A stretch of DNA of 64,000 nucleotides from Adineta vaga (taxonomy: Eukaryota; Rotifera): assembly GCA_021613535.1 (NCBI GenBank), contig CP075496.1, positions 8,494,001 through 8,558,000 on the forward strand, read 5' to 3'. Of this stretch, positions 25,323 through 34,975 are shown one piece after another. The stretch's first letter is position 1; the number at the start of each line of letters is the position of its first letter. The translations under genes were made by a program, and so were the position numbers. The notes under the pieces are model-generated. The model was not told where the DNA came from. It ran no database searches and saw only the letters and a list, made by a program, of their open reading frames with translations.

Positions 25323-25880
25323 ATGTCGTCAAATACTGCTACTGGTATCCTAGCTGCTCAAGTAGCTTCTGATGAAGCATCTGTTGTTCGTCGAAAAGCA
25401 GCCGAAAAATGTCAACTTGTACTAGAAACTTTACACGATTCTCATAATGGATATAAACAATGTGCAGCTGATTGTAAAGATACAAGTATTCAATTACTTT
25501 TCGAAAAAATAGCTGCTAGTCGTGCTGATCTTATTGCTCAATTATCGAATGTTATTCAAGTTGAATTAGGTATCGAACCGTAAGATAGTCTAGTCATTTT
25601 CGATTGACATAATATTTCTATTCATATACAATATTTTAGAATAAAATCAGGTTCAGCTATTGCTGCTGCTCATCGAACATGGATTGATGTAAAGGCATGG
25701 TTTACTGATGGTCGTGATAAACAAGTAATTATTACTGAAGTTCATCGTGGTGAAGAAGTTCTAATTAAATTCTATGAATCAGCAATAGAAGATCCTAATC
25801 TTGTTCCTAAAGTTCGAGATTTTCTTCAAGAACAATTGAAAACAGTTAAAGAACAAAATGCAGCAGTTGATGCTATCTAA
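25323..25880 (+). CDS. DUF2383 / PA2169-type four-helix-bundle protein with one intron
   Basis: Two exons (25323-25579 and 25640-25880, donor GTAAGA, acceptor TTTTAG) give 165 residues. The order of elements matches the bacterial PA2169 family: a helix with L-E-T-L-H-D-S-H-N-G-Y-K, the A-A-D-C-K-D motif, a helix ending A-S-R-A-D-L-I-A-Q-L, G-S-A-I-A-A-A-H-R-T-W-I-D-V-K, and E-V-H-R-G-E-E. The family is ferritin-like in fold, mostly bacterial and without a settled function. A 60-base intron in the middle of the conserved domain shows that this is a resident eukaryotic gene and not contamination. Horizontal acquisition is the simplest explanation; I infer it from the family's known distribution. 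Confidence 0.85.
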
Positions 25881-26113
25881 ACTCATTCTTTTCTTCGTAT
25901 TTAAATAAGTATTTAATCTCGCAGATATATTATTCATTTTTAACAAATGTCATACATACCTATTTCTTCTTTTAATAAATCATTCTAGTCGATAAAACAA
26001 AGAATCTTAGAAGATAAAAGCTATTGGCATTCAATTAGTAACCTTTTTTCTTGGATTGATAAAACGAAAGATTGAAAGAAAATTGTTTCTTTATTTTTAC
26101 TATAAACATCAGA

Positions 26114-26425
26114 ATGAGTATGATGAAATCTCTTGTTTTGTATCTTTATTATATTATTTTATTGTTTATCTGTATACAATGTCAATCTCCATCATCAATT
26201 ACAATACGAACACAATTATACAATGAATCTATATCAAGAAATACTGTTACTCCGATAATAATACAAAACATGAGTAGTCCACGATCTAATGTTAGTGTAA
26301 CATCAACGATGAAAAGTATGATTGTTAATACCACAACTCAGTTGAATGTATCAAGCAGTTCATTCAAAATGATTGAAAATATAACTCTTATTTTCTCGAT
26401 ATTCTGTATAGAATATTATTTTTGA
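26114..26425 (+). CDS. small secreted or membrane Ser/Thr/Asn-rich protein
   Basis: An ATG at 26114 directly follows an acceptor-like AG (26111-26112). The 103-residue product has a hydrophobic leader (SLVLYLYYIILLFICIQCQ), a central part rich in Ser, Thr and Asn with several N-x-S/T sites, and a hydrophobic C-terminus (ITLIFSIFCIEYYF) that could act as a GPI-anchor signal or membrane segment. I do not recognise the family. A small glycosylated surface protein is a reasonable guess. Confidence 0.5.
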   Translation: MSMMKSLVLYLYYIILLFICIQCQSPSSITIRTQLYNESISRNTVTPIIIQNMSSPRSNVSVTSTMKSMIVNTTTQLNVSSSSFKMIENITLIFSIFCIEYYF

Positions 26426-26582
26426 TTGCATATGTATTATTATTATTATTATTCAAGCATGTCTACGTAATAAACATTTTTTTCTTCATATTTTGATTGT
26501 ATAAATAAATTTCAAAAAGATAATCAATTAGATTTTATTCTTTTAAATAAAAATAAACGAATAGTATAATGTTCTAAGAAAG

Positions 26583-27779
26583 CTAAGTTTTTAGTCCATC
26601 GATTGAACATTGTTGACTTAATGGTGAACCATAATGAACAAGTACATTCAATGAATAGTCTATCAGATATAGTTCATAATCATATGTCAATACCATATCA
26701 TAAAGTGTCGGAAAGGACATTGACATATTCCATGAAGCAAGTTCATTACCATAGATTCGATTATAAACACGAATACCAAATCCCGACATCAATGCCCAAA
26801 GACGCTGACCACATGAATCAATAATTAATGTCATCGGTATTTCATTGGTGTTATTATTCGAAACAAGAACAGACCAGAGAAATGTCTTAGTAGATAATTG
26901 ATAGATCGTTGATGTATTTCCACTAACGTAAATCATCGTATCATCGTTTGATTTTGCTAAGCCATAAGGTTGAGAAAATGGAACAATTATAGTTCTATTA
27001 TACGTAAAATTCATAGATGATGAATGCCAATTGAGGAATGTTAAAGTTGAATTTGGATCATGCTGAATAATTAGACACATTAGTGAGTTATTATAAAGCC
27101 AAACTGCACGTTGAGGATCACCTTCCGGAAATGGTAAGTCATATATACGTGTTAGATTTATATAATATATATAAAAATTATAAGATGAAGATGCAGCTGG
27201 AGGATTGATGCCTACATAATAATATCCTTCATTGTAAGTAATTGGTTGAGCATTTGTTTTTGAGAATACAGTTCTACCACCGGCCATGGATCCCGTTAAA
27301 TTTCTCTGTTGAATTGATCGTGTATTGCCATAAGTCACCAACAACTTCTTTAAATCAGTATCTAACGCTAAACCAACGGGTTTAGTGACGTTTACACTAC
27401 GAAATGTATCTGATTGTTGTATGTTATTCATTAGCCATGCTATATCTGAACAACAGATAGATTTTAATTTATAAATGATGGTTTTCGTTAAAAAAAAAAG
27501 TTTCGAAGATGATGATGGCATTATATAAAATGATGTAGAATTGGAAAAATTACTTGGAATTAACTGACATGCGTTCATAGACGAAAAGAAATTGAATGCT
27601 ACGGTCGATGGAGATTGATATTGAAGTGCTTGGCACATACATTGAGACCATGATGATTGATTGTATAGCCAGATAGTAGTCAATTGGTCAATCATTAATT
27701 GTGCTTGAGAAATATTACTGTATGGAATAGAGATTGTGATAGATGGTACGCATATTATGAATACAATGTAATATAACAT
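26583..27779 (-). CDS. secreted beta-propeller-like protein, intronless
   Basis: 398 codons without introns. A signal peptide (MLYYIVFIICVPSITISI) precedes a Cys-containing N-terminal part (CMCQALQYQ, ICCSDIAWL). Then come repeated units in which a small hydrophobic strand follows a phrase such as KPVGLALD, QPYGLAKSNDDTMIYVSG and PTLYDMVLTYDYELYLID. These are typical of NHL- or SMP30-like propeller blades. More than ten N-x-S/T sites suggest a glycosylated extracellular protein. No catalytic motif is evident. The repeats are degenerate, so the fold call is moderate. Confidence 0.6.
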   Translation of the reverse strand: MLYYIVFIICVPSITISIPYSNISQAQLMIDQLTTIWLYNQSSWSQCMCQALQYQSPSTVAFNFFSSMNACQLIPSNFSNSTSFYIMPSSSSKLFFLTKTIIYKLKSICCSDIAWLMNNIQQSDTFRSVNVTKPVGLALDTDLKKLLVTYGNTRSIQQRNLTGSMAGGRTVFSKTNAQPITYNEGYYYVGINPPAASSSYNFYIYYINLTRIYDLPFPEGDPQRAVWLYNNSLMCLIIQHDPNSTLTFLNWHSSSMNFTYNRTIIVPFSQPYGLAKSNDDTMIYVSGNTSTIYQLSTKTFLWSVLVSNNNTNEIPMTLIIDSCGQRLWALMSGFGIRVYNRIYGNELASWNMSMSFPTLYDMVLTYDYELYLIDYSLNVLVHYGSPLSQQCSIDGLKT

Positions 27780-28542
27780 GTTGTCAAGAAATGATTATAG
27801 GAATGAATAAGAAAATCATTTACTTTGTAGAAAAAGCATCTATATAAATGATGTAAATTTACTTGAAAATGTTTTACTCTTTTTTGAAAAGAAAATTAAA
27901 GTACCTCGCATTGTCCATTATTAAAAACATGCTAACTTAGAATGTTTTGTAAGTGTTAAAGTTCCATATTTATGTGGAAAGATGTAACTAAACCATTATA
28001 TATTTTCAAAGACTGAGTTTTTCATCAAACAACCATTGATATAAGATACTTCATCTTAAAAGTATATAATGCACTCTGATATGTTCTTTTTCCAGTTGAT
28101 CTTGAAAATCATTTAATAGGTCAAGATGATGTAACAATGAAAACATGATTATATGTATTTAAATACTCGAAACTTTTCTATTAAAGTTTTGCATTACGTC
28201 GTTCAATAATAAAACCATTATGTCTATTATATCTTTATGAAACGTATGTTCATTAATGTCATACCTAAAACGATGCACTGATATACCTTTCGTATGTATT
28301 CAATAGTTAATCCTTCTCTAAGACATACACAAATAAAATATTAAAAATTTCAAACTTCTAATCGATTAATTTATCATTGGTTAGATTGTTTCACTATATC
28401 AAAGTTTAGTAACTAAACAGACGATACTATGCTATAACACGTGTATATATTTTTATAAACAAAACGAATATTAGACAAAGAAAGACAAAAGAAATGTATA
28501 CTTTCTTTATTCAAGCGTTTATCGACCGAATCCTCACTAAAT
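27780..28542. other. intergenic, divergent promoters
   Basis: This 760-base AT-rich gap lies between two divergently transcribed genes, so it should hold both promoters. I see no repeat, RNA gene or clear box. Confidence 0.4.
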
Positions 28543-29867
28543 ATGCAAGCAGCTGTATTAAATCATTTTAAAGAACCTCTCGAAATTAAACAAGTTGAAA
28601 TACCCAAGCCAGGATCTGATGATGTGTTAATTAAAACGATCGCTTGTGGTGTATGTCATACTGATTTACATTTTATTCGAGGAGGTAAAAAATAAAATGA
28701 ATATTTAAGTTTTCTCTGTTGTATTTTCTGTTCTTTTCTTGAACTAGATTGGGAAATATTTCAACAATATCTTCCTCGTATACCTGGTCACGAAGGAATC
28801 GGGGAAGTAATAGAATTAGGATCAAATGCAAATGATTATTTAAAAAAAGGAGATATTATTGGTATTCCTTGGGTGCATGAAACGTGTCTTCAATGTGAAT
28901 ATTGTTTAACAGATCGAGAAGAATTTTGTATGAAATTAGTACGATCTGGTGTATCTGTTCATGGATGTTTTGCTGAATATGTTCTAATGAATGCGAAATT
29001 TGCTGTTAAACTTCCACAAGACATGGATCCATATACTTCAGCACCACTTTATTGTGCAGGTGTGACAATGTATAAAGCTTTGAAAAGTTCACGATTAAAA
29101 TCAGGAGAATGGATATCAATCGTAGGTGTTGGTGGTCTTGGTAAGATTTGTTTTATTTCATAATGATGATTGTTGATAAAGTAGTTTGTTCTATATGATT
29201 ATTTACTTAGGATCTATCGGTATTCAATATGCAATTGCAATGGGTATGAAAGTATTAGCCGTAGTAGCACCTGATGATAAAGTAATAATTTTGAAATGGA
29301 AGTATCATTTTAATCGCGTTTATTTTAGAATTCCGTAAAATTAGCAAAAGAATTGGGCGTAGAAGACGGTAAGTTCTTGTGCCTTTTAATTGTTTAGAAT
29401 GATTGATTTCATAATGAAATGTGTATATAGATCTGTTGTTGAAGAGAAATAAAAAATCTTTCTATGCATTTGTTTTTCTAGTTTATGATGGTCCAGCAGA
29501 CAAACATGGAGAATGGATTCGTAATAAAGTTGGCGGTGTCCAAGCATCGTTTGTTACTGTACCATTAACTATTGCTTTTGAACAAGCATTTGAATCAGTA
29601 AAACGTTGTGGTCGAGTTATCGGTGTAGGCATGCCAAAAGGTAATATGTCCATACCAATAACTCGATGGGTAACGAGTGGAATTGAACTTATTGGTTCTA
29701 CACTTGGTTCACGACACGATTTGCAAGAAGCATTAGATTTTGCTAAACTTCATCGAATTGAATGTAAAGTGGAAAAACGAAACTTGGAAGATATCAATGA
29801 AATCTTTGATGAAATGTCAAATGGTAAAATCAATGGCAGAATTGTGATTGATTTTGTGAAGAAATAG
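28543..29867 (+). CDS. zinc-dependent alcohol dehydrogenase, AdhP type
   Basis: Five exons (28543-28684, 28748-29140, 29211-29281, 29329-29368, 29482-29867) join in phase to 343 residues, the usual AdhP length. The catalytic-zinc ligands are in IACGVCHTDLH and the GHEG motif. The structural-zinc lobe has four cysteines in CLQCEYCLTDREEFC, and the Rossmann glycine motif is GVGGLGSIG, interrupted by an intron. It should oxidise primary alcohols with NAD. This subtype is typical of bacteria and fungi rather than of animal class I-III ADHs, so transfer followed by intron gain is likely. All key residues are present. Confidence 0.88.
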
Positions 29868-29979
29868 TTTTTGATACTAAATAAACAAATTAACTGAAAG
29901 TAACTTATATAATTAGAACATTCAATAATTTATTGTAGAAAAAATAATAATAACAGAGCGATAAGACATCGACACATAT

Positions 29980-31602
29980 TCAAGCATTTGAGAATTTTAA
30001 ACGAAAAACTAGAGATAACACAAACAGAAGAAGAAGTAGAATAAAAATAAACAACTTTTTCTTTAACAAATCAAATATTGACAATTCATTTCTCGTATTA
30101 TTTACCGGTAATAATAATGTTCGTTCTGAAGCGACTTCTCTATTTGAAATATTTAATTGTGCTCTTTCTCCTTGTTCTCTCCAATTAATCTTTCGTATAT
30201 AGATATAAAAGATAATATTCGTTACAATTAAACTTGTTATTAGAGCTAACCAATAACCAGTCATATTTAAATGTAAAACAAATATAAAAAGAATACCCAT
30301 TGGAATGCCTACGAAACAGTAGGATAAAAATGAAAGTATGGCATCGAAATACTGTCTTCCACATGCACGTAAAATGCTTGCTTGGGATAAATGATAGAAA
30401 TCAAATGTACAACAAATGATTACAATTAATAATAAATATCGCGTTTGATCACGAGCTGATTCAGGTGTATGAAATACATATGGAATCCAATAGATAACAA
30501 GTAAACCACATAGAATTGTAAGACTAATCGGAATCCAAACAATAATATAAATTGTATTTTTGACTTGTATCGCTTTTTCATATAAATTAGCTCCAAGATA
30601 TCGTCCCATGACAATAGTTGCACTTACAGCAAATGCAAGTGTAATAAGAAAAATACAAAAATCAACATAAAAAACAACATTTTGTGCTGTTATAGCATCT
30701 TCATTGAATATTACTGCAAATAGAATAGCACCACCATAGACAAGAGTTTGAAGAAAACTTATAATAATTCCAGGAAAACCTAATTTGATATAAGTTGCCC
30801 AATCATATAAACAATCTCGTGTCCATGATTGCCATGTTTCTTTGGATGTAGATGATAACCAAAGGTAGACTATGCATGATAAACCCATCGTTAAATAAGC
30901 AAAACTGAAAGCAATCGGTGGTGTTGCAACACCAAACTTGAATATGTATAATAACAAACAATGAATGAGAATATTTACGACATTACCAATACCATTTATT
31001 ATTAAAAGTGGCCATGTCACACCATGATTGATAACAAATTTTTGCATAAGTATTGAAAATGCTTCACATGGAACCGTCGCCATTGAAAATAATAGATATC
31101 GATTAATTAATCGAACAGTTTGTTCATCTTTTTCAATAAATCCTGTTAAATATTGTATATTAACAAGACATATCCATGCGAAAATAACACCATTGATTCC
31201 CAATAAAAATCCACGTTGAATTATAGTACCCATTTGACGTTTATTTCCACCATAAGCTTGACTTAATAGTGTATCACAAGCATATGTTAAACCAAAATGA
31301 AAAGAATATGCAAATAATAAATAGAGAGTTCGTGCTAATGCACATGCATTGAATTCTTGTTGACCAGTCCATCCCATAAAAATATTCGAAACAGCTGGTA
31401 TGAGTAATAATTCAAGTACATAACTGAATATATATGGTAGGCATAGACGAAATATTTGTTTTGTATCTGATCGAAATTCAGTATTGGAAATTGTTTGCAT
31501 TGATCGATTTGCTTTTATTATATACGAGAAGATGATATTAATTATTCTATCTAGAAATAAGACTTGTTGACTTTTAAACTGCTTGAGATTGCTTCTTTCC
31601 AA
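29980..31602 (-). CDS. MATE-family multidrug/toxin extrusion transporter, intronless
   Basis: 540 codons with about twelve hydrophobic segments. Signature stretches are KQIFRLCLPYIFSYVLELL (M1), the conserved D-T-L-L-S-Q-A-Y-G-G after M2, and the matching N- and C-terminal halves of the MATE fold. Such carriers export organic cations in exchange for protons or sodium at the plasma or organelle membrane. The better start may be the ATG at 31500 (MQTISNTEF), because an acceptor-like TTATTTCTAG lies between the two candidate starts at about 31551-31560. The C-terminus ends in an extra hydrophobic helix. The absence of introns contrasts with neighbouring genes and suggests retrocopy or recent origin. 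Confidence 0.88.
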   Translation of the reverse strand: MERSNLKQFKSQQVLFLDRIINIIFSYIIKANRSMQTISNTEFRSDTKQIFRLCLPYIFSYVLELLLIPAVSNIFMGWTGQQEFNACALARTLYLLFAYSFHFGLTYACDTLLSQAYGGNKRQMGTIIQRGFLLGINGVIFAWICLVNIQYLTGFIEKDEQTVRLINRYLLFSMATVPCEAFSILMQKFVINHGVTWPLLIINGIGNVVNILIHCLLLYIFKFGVATPPIAFSFAYLTMGLSCIVYLWLSSTSKETWQSWTRDCLYDWATYIKLGFPGIIISFLQTLVYGGAILFAVIFNEDAITAQNVVFYVDFCIFLITLAFAVSATIVMGRYLGANLYEKAIQVKNTIYIIVWIPISLTILCGLLVIYWIPYVFHTPESARDQTRYLLLIVIICCTFDFYHLSQASILRACGRQYFDAILSFLSYCFVGIPMGILFIFVLHLNMTGYWLALITSLIVTNIIFYIYIRKINWREQGERAQLNISNREVASERTLLLPVNNTRNELSIFDLLKKKLFIFILLLLLFVLSLVFRLKFSNA

Positions 31603-32899
31603 AGTATTAAATGATCAATTGTATCATATTCTTCCACCACGATTGTGTAAGAAAACAAAGTATTCTATAGCCTCAAAACAACGAAATCTTATATTGAGAA
31701 TTAAGTACTACGTACTTGGTTTCGAAATTTTTTATTGCATGTTTTAATTGCTTCTTACCGATCTGAAAAAATGAGTTTTTAACTTGTATACAAAGAAAAA
31801 AGTATAAAAAAAGCTTCACAAAAGAGTGCATTGATGCTATATTTCGAAGCCCTCAATATGTTCCAGTAAAAAAACGTATTTATTCTTAAGAAAAATTCAA
31901 AATTAACAAACTTGACTCAAGATTATGTATTGCAATTTGCTCGTTACCTCTTATAAGTCATATAATATAATCAGTTGTAATTATTATCTGTGAAAATAAA
32001 ATGATGAAGAGAAAACATAGAACAATACTTTTCTACGACCGAACATAAATTCTTTCATATCGTCTAATAGACATCGTTTTCTTTGTTTCATAAAAACAGA
32101 ATAATGTAAATGCATATTGGCAGCAGAAAAAAGCAACACGTACACTTATCGAAATATATTCGTAAGAAGTAAAGTGCATGTTATAATTTGACAGTAGATA
32201 GAACCGTCCATTCATGAGAAAATATTTTTCACATAACTTCTGTTTCATACCATGAAGAAAATAGTTAAATGAATACTCTCATAAAAGTATTTTACTTACC
32301 TCACACTCAAATTTTCTTCGCAGGAAGGTAAACAAATGATGATGTTTCAGATCTTTATGAAAATGCGCACACCTAATAACCAATAGAGGCCGTTAAACAA
32401 ACGTTGTATGCGATGGAAGGAAAATTGTGCTTAATTGATATCTTAATGTCCTTCATTAATGCAGCATATACAGAACGTATATATATATATATATACGCGT
32501 ATTGTTGCACTCACGATATAGACGAAGAGATCGATTTGTCTATGTAAAATGATACTTTGTTGATAACGTTTCAAAAACTTTCTTCTGTATTTTGGTGATG
32601 AAGTCTTGTGGCTATATTCACGAGTTGAATATTTATTTAGAAAGAAAGAAACATATTTTGAAATTTCGAGATAGAATGCATAATGGATTATTTTATCTGA
32701 TTAAACAATAACTCGCTAATCACAATCAAATCATTCTGAAGATGTGAAAGATCTAGAATTGGGCAACGAAAAAGTATTTCACAGTATTACATTAAGACAA
32801 CCCGAGATATTTGATCATATATGACAAAGAAACACTTTTCTAAGAATTTCACTAATCAATATTTATAGATGATATGATAAGTAAAATAAATTTTCTAGT
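31603..32899. other. gene-free stretch
   Basis: About 1.3 kb, AT-rich, with a TA run near 32480. The only frame over 60 codons (32033-32248, minus) has no features of a gene. Confidence 0.4.
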
Positions 32900-33133
32900 T
32901 TAACATCGTAGTACAGTGCCAATCGTTCCAGTTCGAAGACAAGAAGCTGCATTGATTACAGCTGTGTTAGATATAATCGTTCTTGTTGTTGCTTGAGTCG
33001 TACGAACTGGTGTTGCTGATCTTGATCCTCCAGAAATTACTAAATCTAAATTATTTCAATAAATAACTCAAATGCAAAATATAGTATTATACTTACTAGA
33101 TCGATCCATTGTTTTACTATGATGATTTCCCAT
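32900..33133 (-). CDS. 60-residue protein with myristoylation-type start
   Basis: Two very short exons (33097-33133 and 32900-33045) are joined by a clean GTAAGT donor and a TTTAG acceptor, restoring frame. The protein starts MGNHHSKTMDRS, a good N-myristoylation signal (Gly2, Asn3, Ser6, Lys7). It continues with a Thr/Ala/Ser-rich stretch and ends SCLRTGTIGTVLRC. The family is unrecognised. Evidence is the intron, the phase match and the N-terminal signal; it is too small for homology to be judged by eye. Confidence 0.5.
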
Positions 33134-34975
33134 TCTGCGTCTTAATTAATTACTAACTTTTAAATTAGACTCTTCATTTAACTGATATATTTATACAATT
33201 TATTTCGATGTACCGTACATGAGTCATACGAATCACGTTCTCACTGCGTGATCATAGATATATGCATCAATCAATATGACGATATTGCCTTTATTCATCG
33301 TGAACATAAATTGAGCACGATAAAGCATGCATCAATAATCTTACAATATCATCATCATAGTACAATTAAAACTAGCTTACTTGATAGGACAAAGCGAATA
33401 TATTACCTTATTAACCAATGGTTATAGTACTGTTTGAGACCTTTATCAATCGTTTAATCAAAACGTTTTTTCAAACGAATCTTGCTTCAATTACACATAA
33501 GTGAAATAATATCCTTATGAAATTTAAGTACGCATCAAGAAGAATGATATAGGACATTTTCAATATTAAATACCGAAAACTTCTTCAAATCAAGGCATCT
33601 GTTACATAATAAATCATAAAAAAATACCTGAAATTTACAGAATCGTCTACAGTCAAAATATAAAATAAAAAAGGAAATCACCTTTTTCTTCACTCATTTG
33701 ATTTCGATAAATGATCAAAAGTTATATTTATTTCCTTAACGATGCTTATTAAATACTCGTTATTCTTCTGTTTCGTTCTATTGATGTCATGATCGATAAA
33801 GAATTAAAATAAAACCATAACAAGAAAGAGCATGCTATTTCTGCTTCGATTGATGTATATCTCTCATACCAATTCGTTGTGTATAAACTTGAAAATGAGT
33901 TTTCGATGATTGCATGATTGTTTTTGCATGATTTTATAATAGTTTCAAATCAATTAATCTATTTTCTAGTCAATTAGTTTTGATTTTAAATATTACGTTC
34001 GAGAATCATTTGAATATTCTACAAGTATTTTATTGAGCGGATGACTTTGAAAATATTCAGTTCTTATTGTTACATATTGTATTAATTCATCAATAGATCA
34101 ACTTTCTGAACAAATAAAGATATTTTATGAGCAACGTCAACTATATGCACGATCATCTATTTCTTATTTTCTCTATTGTTTCGTTAACTTTTCTAAACTG
34201 TTGTTGTTGTTGAAACTTAACAGTAGTATTTAATAAATCAAGGGTTTAATTTCAATCAGATGGTGATATCCAGAGAATGTAATTCCAAGAGATATCAATG
34301 ATTTGAATTATGACTCGTTTATATTCAAAAAAAAGGTCGACTCTTCATCGAAATATTTTTGTTATTCTCCTATAAACTTGGTATATTTTTTTACCTAATA
34401 TTACGATATTACTTTCTATGACTTTTGCGTTGATTCGTGATACAACAAAAAAATACATAGTTACAGTTTCGCTTGAATAATGTCCAGGTGTGCATGATTT
34501 ATTCTGAATTTGATTCTATCATCTAAAATACGAGTCTACTTCCGTTGTGTAACCGAATGAGTAATGTTTTCGATTTTTTGTCATGATTTAAATAATCATG
34601 ACGATTTCCGTTTTTGGGTATTCTTTCAATTATAATTATTGAGGTGTGAACTAAACTAAACTATTGAATAGACATTCTCAATATATGAGGCAATTCTTAG
34701 TGACAAAGAATCAATCGTATCATTAAACAATATTACTATCATTTATTCATCGATGAATTAATAAATGTTCTATTCTATTGAGATAATTTTTATCCATTCT
34801 CTTATAAAGTGTCAATACATCCGTTGCCACAGGTACATTTGTAGAATATTTATATGGATACGTATTTTTTCTCTAGATAAAACTACCTATCAAAATTATA
34901 CAATCATGGTATTGATGAAGATCTTTGGAGTGCCTATGGTCATTATGAGTATTAGTAATAGTTACTGTAGGTGTA
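33134..34975. other. gene-free stretch
   Basis: About 1.8 kb of AT-rich DNA, presumably including the promoter of the 35 kb gene. An acceptor-like TTTTTTCTCTAG at about 34866-34877 precedes a short frame that could be an upstream exon of that gene in a shifted frame. Confidence 0.4.

Noticed and set aside
32033-32248. 71-codon minus-strand frame
   Set aside because: No feature supports it, and no splice sites connect it to another exon.
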